Source: Flavobacterium inviolabile (GTDB lineage: Bacteria > Bacteroidota > Bacteroidia > Flavobacteriales > Flavobacteriaceae). Taken from it: 64,000 nucleotides of DNA. Where the stretch lies: positions 2,976,001 through 3,040,000 of the forward strand of contig NZ_CP058278.1 of assembly GCF_013389455.1 (NCBI RefSeq). The letters are read 5' to 3'. The notes under the pieces are model-generated. The model ran no database searches. It saw only the letters and a list, made by a program, of their open reading frames with translations, and was not told the origin of the DNA. The position numbers and the translations under genes were made by a program. This document shows positions 18,137 through 26,546 of this stretch, one piece after another (within the stretch, counting starts at the first letter, position 1; every line of letters starts with the position of its first letter).

Positions 18137-18165
18137 CAAAATTAATCATTTTATTATTTCGCAAA
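18137..18165 (-). promoter_or_regulatory. Promoter of the glutathione peroxidase gene (TTTG-N17-TAATTTTG)
   Basis: On the minus strand TTTG (18162-18165), exactly 17 bases, then TAATTTTG (18137-18144), ending 13 bases before the ATG. This is the best full match to the Bacteroidetes promoter consensus in the window. Confidence 0.7.
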
Positions 18166-18254
18166 TACTAAACAAATCATAATTATTCTGCCGGATTTTT
18201 ACTAAAAAGCAGCACGGAATAAGCTACTCCGGTTACCCATCATCAACAGGCCGG

Positions 18255-19250
18255 TTAACCGCACTGAGAGGCCATTTTTTTCAATATTGCCCACTGTTTC
18301 AGGGCTTTTCTGGCTTCAACCGCCGGATAGCCCAATACCGTTATTCCAGCTTCCACATCGCCGGTTACTCCGGAACCTGCTCCCACTACGGCACCATCTT
18401 TAATGGTAACATGGTCTTTTATCGAGGCACTGCCGCCAATAATCACACCATTGCCCAATGTTACGGAACCTGCCAGACCGCTATTGCCGGCCATGATACA
18501 GAATTTCCCCAACACACTGTTATGCCCTATCTGTACTAAATTATCTATTTTGCAGCCATCACCAATAATGGTTGAACTGAACTTCCCTCTGTCTACACAG
18601 GAACCGGAGCCAATTTCGACACCATTGCCAATAACTACATTTCCGATTTGCGGAATTTTTACCAAACCACGCTCCGGACAGGCTCTGAAACCAAAACCGT
18701 CTGCTCCTATAGTCGCATTGGGATGCAGAATACAGCAAGCGCCAATATGACAACGCTCGCGGACAACCACTCCCGACCATATAATGGTTTGAGCACCAAT
18801 GGTACATTCATCCAGAATGGTTACATTAGGATAAATCGTAACATTCTTACCAATAACAACGCCGGCACCAATATAGCAACCTGCCCCGACCTTTACTCCT
18901 TCTTCAAGAATGGCATCCGGGTGGATAACCGCTGTATCATGTATCGGATTGTCAAAAACCGGAGCCGATTTTGCAAAAAGCTCCAATACCTGCGACATGG
19001 CTAAATCGGCATTCTGAACTTTAATAAAAACACGGTTCTCACCGGGCTCAATAGAAATTTCATTATTGACCACCGCTACAGAAGCTTTGGAAGCCATCCA
19101 GAATTTTTCATATTTTTTATGTCCGATAAACGATATCTGATTTTGATCAGCCAGTTCCAACTGTTCGGGTGAGGAAATACTATGAGTGGTATCGCCTATG
19201 ATACTTCCCCGAAGTACTGCATTGATTTCTTGTACGGAGTACGATTTCAT
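18255..19250 (-). CDS. lpxD: LpxD-like UDP-3-O-acylglucosamine N-acyltransferase
   Basis: A 331-aa acyltransferase. The N-terminal LpxD domain (~1-100, with ISSPEQLELADQNQISFIG) is followed by a left-handed beta-helix of hexapeptide repeats (~105-300) and a C-terminal helix. The catalytic His is in IDNLVQIGHNSVLG, and GADGFGF is the acyl-chain block. LpxD adds the second hydroxyacyl chain in lipid A synthesis. It is isolated here rather than next to lpxA/lpxC, and is somewhat Cys-rich, so it may be a second copy of the gene; only the whole genome could show that. Confidence 0.82.
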   Translation of the reverse strand: MKSYSVQEINAVLRGSIIGDTTHSISSPEQLELADQNQISFIGHKKYEKFWMASKASVAVVNNEISIEPGENRVFIKVQNADLAMSQVLELFAKSAPVFDNPIHDTAVIHPDAILEEGVKVGAGCYIGAGVVIGKNVTIYPNVTILDECTIGAQTIIWSGVVVRERCHIGACCILHPNATIGADGFGFRACPERGLVKIPQIGNVVIGNGVEIGSGSCVDRGKFSSTIIGDGCKIDNLVQIGHNSVLGKFCIMAGNSGLAGSVTLGNGVIIGGSASIKDHVTIKDGAVVGAGSGVTGDVEAGITVLGYPAVEARKALKQWAILKKMASQCG

Positions 19251-19660
19251 AATTTGGAAAAATTAAATCTGCTTGTGCAGAATAGTAAAACAAATACTAC
19301 ATATTACTGTTTTCCAAATTAAATAAGTATAAGAGGAAGTCAATATTATCTGTGTGTATAACGCGTAAAGATATATTTTATTATAAAGGATTCACTATAA
19401 TTTCTAAATTATTGCAATAAAAAGAACAAATCATTATCAATTATTTAAAATTTACCATTTCTTAATAGTAATTTTATTACTGATCGTAACCGTTACTGAT
19501 TTACATTTCTTATAGACTTCTCCTGATAGCCATCCCTTTACAGCAGCAGCTTATCGTCCTTCCTGTGGGTTGTAAATTAAAAGTGTTTCCGGAAACAGAC
19601 AAAGTACATTTTTCTATTCCCGGAAACACTTTTGTAGTTTTCGTTATATTCAGCCGGCGT
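19251..19660. other. 410-base intergenic region with a palindrome
   Basis: No credible gene. The right part holds the inverted repeat at 19579-19633 described separately; the left part carries the AT-rich upstream region of the LpxD-like gene. Open frames of about 60 codons here are overlapped by the palindrome and show no family signal. Confidence 0.6.
19579..19633. repeat. Long inverted repeat, GTGTTTCCGG core
   Basis: AAAAGTGTTTCCGG (19579-19592) pairs perfectly with CCGGAAACACTTTT (19620-19633) across 27 bases. It lies just past the stop of the VOC gene and could serve as its terminator, with T-tracts on both sides. The GTTTCCGGAA core recurs in the palindrome at 23380. Confidence 0.6.
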
Positions 19661-20032
19661 TTAAATGTGCTGGTCCAGCAGCACAACATTGCCATCCGGA
19701 TCCATTACCATCAGGCTGGCCGGTCCGGAAGTGTTTTCATCGGCTTCTGCCATTAACGCAATATTTTTGCTCTTTAGCTGTTTCTGAATAACGCGGATAT
19801 CATCAAATTGTTCCATCGTATTCGCATTTTCATCCCAACCCGGGTTAAAGGTTAAAATATTACCTTCAAACATGCCCTGAAACAAACCGATCAGTGCATT
19901 CTCATTTTTCATGATAAGGTATTTTTTCTCCAGATCTCCGGCAAAAACCTTAAATCCCAGTTCTTCATAAAATTGTTTGGAAACAGTAATGTCTTTTACA
20001 CTAAGACTCATTGAAAAGGCTCCTAATTTCAT
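19661..20032 (-). CDS. VOC family protein (glyoxalase/dioxygenase fold)
   Basis: A 123-aa single-domain vicinal-oxygen-chelate protein. The two beta-alpha-beta-beta-beta modules are visible: SMSLSVKDITVSKQFYEELGF at the start (shown in part) and SLMVMDPDGNVVLLDQH at the end. Family members include glyoxalase I, antibiotic-binding proteins and dioxygenases; the metal ligands here are not complete enough to say which. There is no signal peptide. It stands alone. Confidence 0.82.
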   Translation of the reverse strand: MKLGAFSMSLSVKDITVSKQFYEELGFKVFAGDLEKKYLIMKNENALIGLFQGMFEGNILTFNPGWDENANTMEQFDDIRVIQKQLKSKNIALMAEADENTSGPASLMVMDPDGNVVLLDQHI

Positions 20033-20100
20033 ATCTTTATTTTTTAATGTTTATCACTAGTCTGTTATTCAAAAAATGGCATGATCCTATAGCTTCTTCA

Positions 20101-20963
20101 TTATAACACATAGCTAATATAGGTTTTTTCCAAATCTACAGATGCTTGTGTAGCTGTTTTATCCGAATCTTCCTGTAGCAGTATTTTATCCTCATAAAAG
20201 CTCATCCGGTTATAATGTACCGGTGTTATTATTTTATTTTCAGAATCGACGATTCCCCATTTTCCGCCTTCAACAAACCAGGTTCCGTTATCATCCTGCA
20301 CCTGCTCCAGATAGGTCATGGCGCCTCCTTTGTTCACCACAAAAACCTGTTCGTTTCTGGTACCGTAAATCCAGTCGTACTCAAATGGAATTTTAATTTT
20401 ATGACCGTATCCATAACACCCCATTTCCCGCCGGTTAGTATATAATAATTTATAACCGACCGGAATTTATGTTCGTCTTCCGGTGTGTGCATTTCAAAAT
20501 TGTCGCCTTTATAAAGAATATAATCCTTATTGTGGATACTGATCCATCCGTATCGGGCCGGTAGCTGCTGTTCCAGGTTAGCGTCAATCAAACCGAATTC
20601 TCCCGTCATTTCATTTTTGGGATCAAAATAAAAGGCATCAAAATCACTATCCGCTTCACTAAACAGATAATAATCCTGATTGCTGAAATAATCAAACCAG
20701 ATGTATGAATAATGCAGCTCTTTTAAAAAGGAACCGTTTTTATCAAAACAATAATAAATGGTGTCCTTACTTTTAAAAAGCTCCTTTCTGCAAAAAAAGA
20801 TACCGGTATTATTCCTGTAAATAATCTCTGCATAATCCGCCGGAATGATTGTTTCCAGGTCGTTCGAAAGAATACCAAAGGTGTTGTTACGCCTTACCTT
20901 ATAATGATCGGCTGTCTTTTCGTAACCATCAAAATCGGAAAGGTTTTGTTTTTTGTTATCCAT
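20101..20963 (-). pseudogene. WG-repeat protein gene, broken by a 1-base deletion
   Basis: Two overlapping frames (20963 to 20334 and 20424 to 20101) form one protein. The first part carries WG-type repeats (NTFGILSNDLETIIPADYAEI; GEFGLIDANLEQQLPARYGWI) and runs to GGKWGVMDT; the second continues with HKIKIPFEYDWI and GKWGIVDSENKIITP. The total length, 863 bases, is one base short of a whole number of codons. The missing base is close to 20406-20412. Restored, it would have about 287 aa with four repeats and no signal peptide. It is either a recent pseudogene or a sequencing error. WG repeats are found in many bacterial proteins of unknown role. Confidence 0.75.
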
Positions 20964-21017
20964 CTTAGCGGTTAAAATTCATATTACGATACTTTCCAAT
21001 AAAAATAAACAATTCCA

Positions 21018-21578
21018 TTAGTAGTACAGCCTAAAATCGAGTAGTTTGCAAAGTGCATAATGCTTTTCATGCAATTCTTCCACGATTTCAGTTACATCAT
21101 CTTCATCCTGACACAGACTAAAGAAAACATTGTCCAGTTTATCGCTTATCATTTTACTGAACTTCGTTCCATAACCCGAAACTGCTTTTGCCCTTGTAAT
21201 GTCTAAAAAGTATTGGGCTTCTTCCTCACTTAAATCCAACGTCTTTGTATTGGCAAAATGCACGATCTTACCGGTCATTTTTCCTTCAAAGAGCTCTGCT
21301 ATTTCTTCAAAACTATAGTAATAGTCGTTTAAGCAAATGTTGTTTCCGTCGCCCTGCATCACTAAATAAATGATTTCATAATCCTTAAAATAATGATCCT
21401 CATACAGCAGTGCATTCAGGCTTTCTTCCAGACCTTCAATAGTATCGCAGGTTTTATGAATGCTGGCAATACCCTGCTCCAGCGCTAACTGTTCCAGACT
21501 TTTAAACACTGCTGTGGTCGTATCCGTTTCGACATCGGGAACCGCTTCGAGACAGAAAATAAATTTATCCTGATCCAT
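21018..21578 (-). CDS. Hypothetical protein, DUF6642-like
   Basis: A 186-aa acidic protein (MDQDKFIFCLEAVPDVETDT at the start). The text DTIEGLEESLNALLYEDHYF and the following IIYLVMQGDG strand match my memory of DUF6642, a family without known function. I chose ATG 21578, because TACTTTTG (a -7 element) lies at 21616-21623 and the frame opening at 21689 lies upstream of it. The longer version would add a hydrophobic leader (MKALFIFIFSCYFCLISDYS). It stands between the WG-repeat gene and a divergent AraC gene. Confidence 0.6.
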   Translation of the reverse strand: MDQDKFIFCLEAVPDVETDTTTAVFKSLEQLALEQGIASIHKTCDTIEGLEESLNALLYEDHYFKDYEIIYLVMQGDGNNICLNDYYYSFEEIAELFEGKMTGKIVHFANTKTLDLSEEEAQYFLDITRAKAVSGYGTKFSKMISDKLDNVFFSLCQDEDDVTEIVEELHEKHYALCKLLDFRLYY

Positions 21579-21615
21579 GGAATTACATTTTTTTTGAGAA
21601 TAATCGGAAATCAAA

Positions 21616-21623
21616 CAAAAGTA
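21616..21623 (-). promoter_or_regulatory. -7 promoter element TACTTTTG
   Basis: It matches TAnnTTTG on the minus strand, 37 bases before ATG 21578, and favours that start for the DUF6642-like gene. Confidence 0.4.
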
Positions 21624-21840
21624 GCAGGAAAATATAAATATAAAAAGTGCTTTCATTGCATAATACCGCCGTGACAGGTCCTTTTTCAATCCCGGATTTA
21701 AAATGAACCGTTGCTTTTTTACTGTTAAAGCATGGAGTCATATCCGTATCATTAGCTATATTTGAATATCAATTAACGCCCCGAAAACAGCTGTTTCAAA
21801 AAGCTATTGAAGCAATAATGCAAATAAAGAAGCCTCCCGG

Positions 21841-22698
21841 ATGAACAAAATTACGACCTACTCCCTTGAACATCACAAGAGTCTGTTTACTACTGCCAGC
21901 AATAAAGACGACTATTTCTATATTCAGGCACAGGATCATCCTTATATTACCGAACCGTACCGGGCGGAAAGTTATGCGGTGGAGTTTCTGAGAAAAGGCA
22001 GTATCGTGATGCAGACCAGGCTTTCAAAAACGGTCATCCATGCACCGGCAATCATCACGTTAAGCCCGTCCGTTATCCGAAGCTTTAGTAAAGACAGTGA
22101 GGAAATCCTGATTGATATTATCTTTTTTAAACCGCAGTTTTTTCTTGAAAGTCAGGTTAATGTTTTTTTCCTGACCCAATTTGATTTTTTTGAAAATGAC
22201 CCGATGCATGTATCAGCGCTCGACAAAACGGCTGTTGCCAAATTTGAACCAATTTTTAACCAGATCAAAGCCGCACTTAACGGTACATATCCCCATCAAC
22301 CGGCTATTTTAAGGAGCTACCTGTATATCCTGATATACGAACTTGACACGCTAAAACAAACCATTCCGCATCATACGGCACAGAACCCGTTATTCGAAAA
22401 ATTCAAAGCAATTCTTGTTAAGGAGTTCCTGGAACAACGCGCTGTCGGTTATTATGCCAACCGCCTGCATGTAACCCGTAAATACCTGTCGGAAGTCGTT
22501 AAGAAGAACAGCGGCAAAACGGCAAAGGACTGGATTGATGGTCTTATTATTCTGGAAGCAAAAGTATTGTTACAAAACAAATCCTTAACGATCAATCAGG
22601 TTAGTGACATCCTGAATTTTTCCAATCAATCGGTTTTCGGGAAATTTTTTAAGAAGCATACCGGTCTTTCTCCTTTAGCCTATCGCACGGAATCCTAA
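21841..22698 (+). CDS. AraC-family transcriptional regulator
   Basis: A 285-aa protein. The N-terminal half (~25-150) is a cupin-like sensor domain; the C-terminal ~100 residues hold the double helix-turn-helix (RLHVTRKYLSEVVKKNSGKT and LTINQVSDILNFSNQSVFGKF are the two recognition regions). Such proteins sense a small molecule and activate nearby genes. The target may be the GNAT-like gene 151 bases downstream on the same strand; this is inference. Confidence 0.87.
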   Translation: MNKITTYSLEHHKSLFTTASNKDDYFYIQAQDHPYITEPYRAESYAVEFLRKGSIVMQTRLSKTVIHAPAIITLSPSVIRSFSKDSEEILIDIIFFKPQFFLESQVNVFFLTQFDFFENDPMHVSALDKTAVAKFEPIFNQIKAALNGTYPHQPAILRSYLYILIYELDTLKQTIPHHTAQNPLFEKFKAILVKEFLEQRAVGYYANRLHVTRKYLSEVVKKNSGKTAKDWIDGLIILEAKVLLQNKSLTINQVSDILNFSNQSVFGKFFKKHTGLSPLAYRTES

Positions 22699-22849
22699 TA
22701 CCGCTTGACACTACCGCCTTTTTGACCAACATACAGGCAATCCGGCTCTTTACAAACACGCCGGATAAATGCAGTTTTGCTACCTGATAATATATGCTGC
22801 AATGCCGCAATAAATGCCGGTTTAGCAGCGTAGCTCAATAAGAATAAAT

Positions 22850-23365
22850 ATGTCTAAAGTTGTAAAATTTGTCGTGCTATTAATCGAAAATGCGCTCTGG
22901 ATGGAAAACAAAGCCATCGGTTTCTATACTGCTGTATTAGGGGACAAAGCATCCGGTGAAAAATATGTTACCGAAAATCTTTCCCATCAAAAGCTCATCA
23001 GGATACAGAATGATTTTTCGGTTGAAATGCTGATGGTTTATGAAGCGGAAACACCGCTATCGTTTATGAAGCTTAATTCTTCAAGGCTTTACAATCAAAA
23101 TACCGGAGCGAATAAACCAATGGGTATTGAACAGGTTGTTTATTTCAATTCGGAAGAATTATCGCTGCTGCTTAAACGTGCCGAAGCGATTGCTGTTCAG
23201 CGAAAGCATGATCTGATCTGGATAAAGGTCTTTGAAAAAGACACGGTTTTAAAGGAACTACTACAGTCTTTTGACTACCGGGAATTCCATTTTGACGAAC
23301 AGGCGAATGAGGACAGTCAACACCAACAGCTTTATTTTAAGAAAGAACTTCTGTATAGCAGCTAA
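22850..23365 (+). CDS. Hypothetical protein, GNAT-like remnant features
   Basis: 171 aa, soluble, not confidently recognised. The C-terminal half (GIEQVVYFNSEELSLLLKRA then DLIWIKVFEKDTVLKELLQSFDYRE then QLYFKKEL) follows the order of a GNAT fold: helix packing, the 'W..V.E....L..F..xGF' segment and a last strand. The usual Q/RxxGxG acetyl-CoA loop is missing, so it is either very divergent or inactive. It follows the AraC gene on the same strand. A 17-bp palindrome comes after it. Confidence 0.5.
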   Translation: MSKVVKFVVLLIENALWMENKAIGFYTAVLGDKASGEKYVTENLSHQKLIRIQNDFSVEMLMVYEAETPLSFMKLNSSRLYNQNTGANKPMGIEQVVYFNSEELSLLLKRAEAIAVQRKHDLIWIKVFEKDTVLKELLQSFDYREFHFDEQANEDSQHQQLYFKKELLYSS

Positions 23366-23379
23366 TCCGTATAGCGGGA

Positions 23380-23420
23380 ACGCCTGTTTCCGGAATTTTG
23401 AGTATTCCGGAAACAGGCGT
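23380..23420. repeat. 17-bp inverted repeat with GTTTCCGGAA core
   Basis: ACGCCTGTTTCCGGAAT (23380-23396) pairs perfectly with 23404-23420 across the 7-base loop TTTGAGT. There is no T-tract, so it is not a standard terminator, although it lies between convergent genes. It shares the GTTTCCGGAA core with the palindrome at 19579. Confidence 0.7.
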
Positions 23421-23475
23421 GCCGTTATTGATAACCTTCGCAGTACCAAATGGATTGATACGCTCAAAAAGTTGC

Positions 23476-24246
23476 TTATTTTTTGATCAGCTTTTCAAAA
23501 AAGGTCTGATTTTCAGCATTCTGAATTTCTATAAAATACAGACCTGCCGGTAAAGCAGCAATATTTAAGGCTTCTTTTTGATTGGTGAATTTTGCCAATT
23601 GTTTTCCGTTTACATCATACACAATTACCGATTGAACAGCCTCATTTGATTGGATCGAAAAAGTATTGTTTGCCGGATTTGGAAATAACGCCACTTTTGC
23701 CTTTTCAAATTCACCTACAGCCAAAGCGGTTGTAACTGGTACTCCAATCACATATCCTCTGTTTCCACCGCCATGGTAAGCCAGTGAAAAGCTTGCCGAA
23801 CTCATTTTGGCAAACGCGAAATCAATCGTTCCGTTTTGATAGACAAATGTATAATCACCGGACGATCCGGTATTGAATGCACGGTTAGCCACGATGGTAC
23901 GCGTTCCGGACGCTACGGTATTGGAAGTAACGTTCCAGTTATCGGTATCGGCTGTTGGCGCAGAACCAATGCCATTGTGAACGGCATCAATCAGCGTTGT
24001 TCCGTTAAAGTAAACAACATCCTGGCCGGCTTCCATTCCCTGTCCCTGGCTAAATGCCCCGAATTGTAAGGCAAACCAGCGGTCAGACGGCCCGGTCAGC
24101 GTTAATGTCGCCGTGGAAGTGGTATTGTTCAAGTCCAGTTTAGCAGTCATTCCAGCCATTAAATTGACCACACCGGTAGATTTTGTCTGTGCGTAAGAAC
24201 TTAGTGCGGAAATGCTCCAAAATAACAATAGTAGTGTTTTTTTCAT
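23476..24246 (-). CDS. T9SS-sorted DOMON-domain heme-binding protein
   Basis: 256 aa. Signal peptide MKKTLLLLFWSISALSSYA; a DOMON domain over ~25-165 (DRWFALQFG, GQDVVYFNGTTLIDAVHNG, NWNVTSNTVASGTRTIVANR); then a C-terminal T9SS type A sorting signal (VALFPNPANNTFSIQS ... LPAGLYFIEIQ). Met71 in GQGMEAGQD and His158 in LAYHGGGNRG fall where cytochrome-type DOMON domains, such as that of cellobiose dehydrogenase, place their b-heme ligands. I infer a heme protein exported by T9SS to the cell surface or medium. It is the last gene of a six-gene operon that also encodes a c-type cytochrome and YceI. Confidence 0.8.
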   Translation of the reverse strand: MKKTLLLLFWSISALSSYAQTKSTGVVNLMAGMTAKLDLNNTTSTATLTLTGPSDRWFALQFGAFSQGQGMEAGQDVVYFNGTTLIDAVHNGIGSAPTADTDNWNVTSNTVASGTRTIVANRAFNTGSSGDYTFVYQNGTIDFAFAKMSSASFSLAYHGGGNRGYVIGVPVTTALAVGEFEKAKVALFPNPANNTFSIQSNEAVQSVIVYDVNGKQLAKFTNQKEALNIAALPAGLYFIEIQNAENQTFFEKLIKK

Positions 24247-24255
24247 TGTTGTATA

Positions 24256-24780
24256 TTAGTTTTTAAATAGGTTAATGATTTCCTCGTTTTTAGTAAAAAC
24301 AGCGTATTCAAACGGTGATTTACCGCTGTTATCGGCCTGTTTTTTATCGGCTTTGAATTTTAGCAGCAGTTCCACCAGTTCTTTATTCTTAAATTGAATC
24401 GCATAAAGCAAAGGTGTTATTCCGGACACATCGGCAAGATTCGGATTGGCTTTGTTCTCCAAAAGCAATCTGGTCAGCGCAACATTCCCTTTCATACAGG
24501 TTGCCGCCAGTGCCGAACCGTTTGCCGTGTTGAAATTTATGTTTTTCACTTTTGGGATCAGGTAAGCTGCAACGGCGTTATTGCCTTTATAACAGGCCAG
24601 GATCAGCGGGGTAAATCCGCCCGGATTTACGGCATTTATCGTATCCTGTTTTTTAGCTTCCAGCAGTTTCATTTCTTCTACAGTACCAAATCGTGCGACA
24701 TTAAAAACGTCTTTATTTTCTTTGTCCTGGGCATTAGATAATGCCGAAACCAACAGGAAAAACAAGAGTATTTTTTTCAT
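24256..24780 (-). CDS. Exported ankyrin-repeat protein
   Basis: A 174-aa protein with signal peptide (MKKILLFFLLVSALSNA, before QD). Four ankyrin repeats fill ~30-170, for example GGFTPLILACYKGNNAVAAYL, SGITPLLYAIQFKNKELVELL (each shown in part) and SGKSPFEYAVFTKNEEIINLF. Ankyrin repeats bind other proteins; periplasmic AnkB-type proteins are known beside catalase or redox genes. It starts 2 bases after the YceI gene and ends 9 bases before the DOMON gene. Confidence 0.85.
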   Translation of the reverse strand: MKKILLFFLLVSALSNAQDKENKDVFNVARFGTVEEMKLLEAKKQDTINAVNPGGFTPLILACYKGNNAVAAYLIPKVKNINFNTANGSALAATCMKGNVALTRLLLENKANPNLADVSGITPLLYAIQFKNKELVELLLKFKADKKQADNSGKSPFEYAVFTKNEEIINLFKN

Positions 24781-24782
24781 GG

Positions 24783-25325
24783 TTATTTGCTCGTTATGGG
24801 TAAATTATAGGCAACCTGAATTTTATCGGCCACTTTTTTACGTACCAGACCCGGAATTTCTATTGCAAAATCTGCCGGCGTAACTTCAAAATTCCCTGCC
24901 AGGGTTATCGTATTGCCGGACCTGGTTATTTTTGCCGTGGTCGTAATTTTTCTGGTTTTACCGTGAAGGGTCAAATCACCGGAAATCCGGCAGCTTTTTG
25001 CATTTACCGTTTTTTCAAGATCAAAATCCTCAATTTTTCCTTTAAAGGTTGCTTTTGGAAATTTATCGGATTCCATATAGTTTTCATTAAAATGTTCTTC
25101 CATCAACGCCACTTTAAAGCGAAAACCCTTCATCAGCGCCAAAACGGCAACCTCTCCGGTGGAAGCTTCTAAAACGGCAGAAGTGTTTTTATTTTCGGCC
25201 GCAACTTCCTCAAACGAAGCTACAGAGGCTTCAAATTTTAAATTTCCTGTTTTGGTAATATACTTTTGTCCATAAAACGAAATGGAAGTCAGCAGCAAAA
25301 GCATTAAAAAAAAGTTCTTTTTCAT
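24783..25325 (-). CDS. YceI family periplasmic lipid/isoprenoid-binding protein
   Basis: A 180-aa protein with signal peptide (MKKNFFLMLLLLTSISFYG). The rest is one YceI beta-barrel: KTGNLKFEASVASFEEVAAE, SDKFPKATFKGKI, ISGDLTLHGKTRKI (the LTLHG hallmark), VTPADFAIEIPG. Crystal structures of relatives hold a long isoprenoid or quinone in the barrel. In this operon, between a cytochrome c and a heme-binding DOMON protein, it could carry a quinone-like electron carrier; this is inference. Confidence 0.88.
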   Translation of the reverse strand: MKKNFFLMLLLLTSISFYGQKYITKTGNLKFEASVASFEEVAAENKNTSAVLEASTGEVAVLALMKGFRFKVALMEEHFNENYMESDKFPKATFKGKIEDFDLEKTVNAKSCRISGDLTLHGKTRKITTTAKITRSGNTITLAGNFEVTPADFAIEIPGLVRKKVADKIQVAYNLPITSK

Positions 25326-25337
25326 CGTTACAAGTGT

Positions 25338-25697
25338 TTAGTTTTCTAATAAACCATCTGTTCCCCACTGGATAATCGTATTTATTTTATCCTGAGGCAT
25401 TCTTCCGGTCTGGGGCATTTGTCCGGATTCCCCGTTTTGTCTTTGAATCCTGCTCACCAGGTTGGTTGTTTCAAAAGCTGCCTTTACTTCCAGGTAAGTT
25501 GTCATAGGGCGGAAAGAAGCGCTTCCGGCAGCGGAATGGCAGCTGATACAATTGGCATCAATGATTGCTTTCACCTGTGCCGTGTAGGTTACTTTTCCAA
25601 CAATTACCGTATGTTCCTGAAGATCTTCATAAGTATCCGAATCACAGCCGGTCAGCGAAAAGAGTATGATTGTTACGAACAGTGCTATTTTTTTCAT
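25338..25697 (-). CDS. Small c-type cytochrome lipoprotein
   Basis: A 119-aa protein with lipoprotein signal (MKKIALFVTIILFSLTGC, Cys18) and one heme c site, C50-I-S-C-H54. Methionines in RPMTTY and in QMPQTGRMPQ are possible sixth ligands, the second being the usual GxMPxxxMP-type position. I chose ATG 25697 rather than 25763 because it starts the lipoprotein signal. It starts 1 base after the DUF5777 stop. It probably passes electrons at the outer membrane or in the periplasm. Confidence 0.85.
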   Translation of the reverse strand: MKKIALFVTIILFSLTGCDSDTYEDLQEHTVIVGKVTYTAQVKAIIDANCISCHSAAGSASFRPMTTYLEVKAAFETTNLVSRIQRQNGESGQMPQTGRMPQDKINTIIQWGTDGLLEN

Positions 25698-25698
25698 C

Positions 25699-26544
25699 TT
25701 AAAAAACTCTATATAAATTAAATCCAAAAAAGAAATCTCCCTTACTCCAATTACCGGCTGCATTGGTCAGATAACCGCTTTCGGTCATGGACTGCGAATT
25801 GGTAAACAATAGTTGAAAAATATGACCGCCGGTCTCCACATCAAGGCCTACAGACAACGGATTGCTGTAAAAACCGGGTTTGTTGAAATTATAGGCATAT
25901 TCCATATTAAGCGAAAGCCTTTTGGTTAGTTTCATTCTGCCTCCGGACGCAATGGAAAACTGGTTGTCGTTCTCAATTTCCGGATTGTATAAATTCCTGT
26001 GTATGAATGACGGCGCCAGCTCAACGGACAGTTTTTCGGAGATCTTTCTCGAAACCAGTAGCTGGTGGATAAATGCCAGTCGGTCTGAAAATTCAATTTT
26101 GGGATAGTCTTCTTTTTTCAGAAGGCTGTTAATATCAATGGTACTATAGCCTACCACTTCAAAAGGGAAAGCGTCATTTTGCCGTAACACTCTGTATTTT
26201 GCGCCCACTTCATACATTTTCGATAGCGTGTGGCGCGATCCGCTAACAGAAAGCCAGTCGGTCACTCCATAGATCCCGCCTATTTTTGTAGTTGCATGGT
26301 CAAATCCGAAAAACTCCGAAATCCCGTCTTTTACCGTTCCGAAGCGATGGGAAACCACAAAATAAAATTCTTTCTTAGCGGCCATTTTTGTAGACTGGAG
26401 CGTAATGATCTGCAAGCCTTTAAAGACCGCCGTAACATTGGTATTTTTTGCCTGAGTGGCATCCAGACCGGAAAGCAGGTCTTCCTGGGCATTTGCGACA
26501 AACCCGGAAAAAAGGGTCATCATAAGGAAATAAATAGGTTTCAT
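25699..26544 (-). CDS. DUF5777 family outer-membrane beta-barrel
   Basis: A 281-aa protein with signal peptide (MKPIYFLMMTLFSGFVANA, before QE). Alternating strands run to the C-terminal GDFFFGFNLYRVF, which ends in an aromatic residue as outer-membrane barrels do. FEYFVVSHRFG-type and YGVTDWLSVSGSR segments match what I recall of DUF5777. ATG 26544 gives the signal peptide. I recall DUF5777 genes often standing beside YceI and cytochrome c genes in Bacteroidetes, but the function is not described. Confidence 0.75.
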   Translation of the reverse strand: MKPIYFLMMTLFSGFVANAQEDLLSGLDATQAKNTNVTAVFKGLQIITLQSTKMAAKKEFYFVVSHRFGTVKDGISEFFGFDHATTKIGGIYGVTDWLSVSGSRHTLSKMYEVGAKYRVLRQNDAFPFEVVGYSTIDINSLLKKEDYPKIEFSDRLAFIHQLLVSRKISEKLSVELAPSFIHRNLYNPEIENDNQFSIASGGRMKLTKRLSLNMEYAYNFNKPGFYSNPLSVGLDVETGGHIFQLLFTNSQSMTESGYLTNAAGNWSKGDFFFGFNLYRVF

Positions 26545-26546
26545 GG

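Noticed and set aside
19510..19756. Short frames on both strands around the end of the VOC gene
   Set aside because: They overlap the palindrome and the VOC coding region and show no protein signal.
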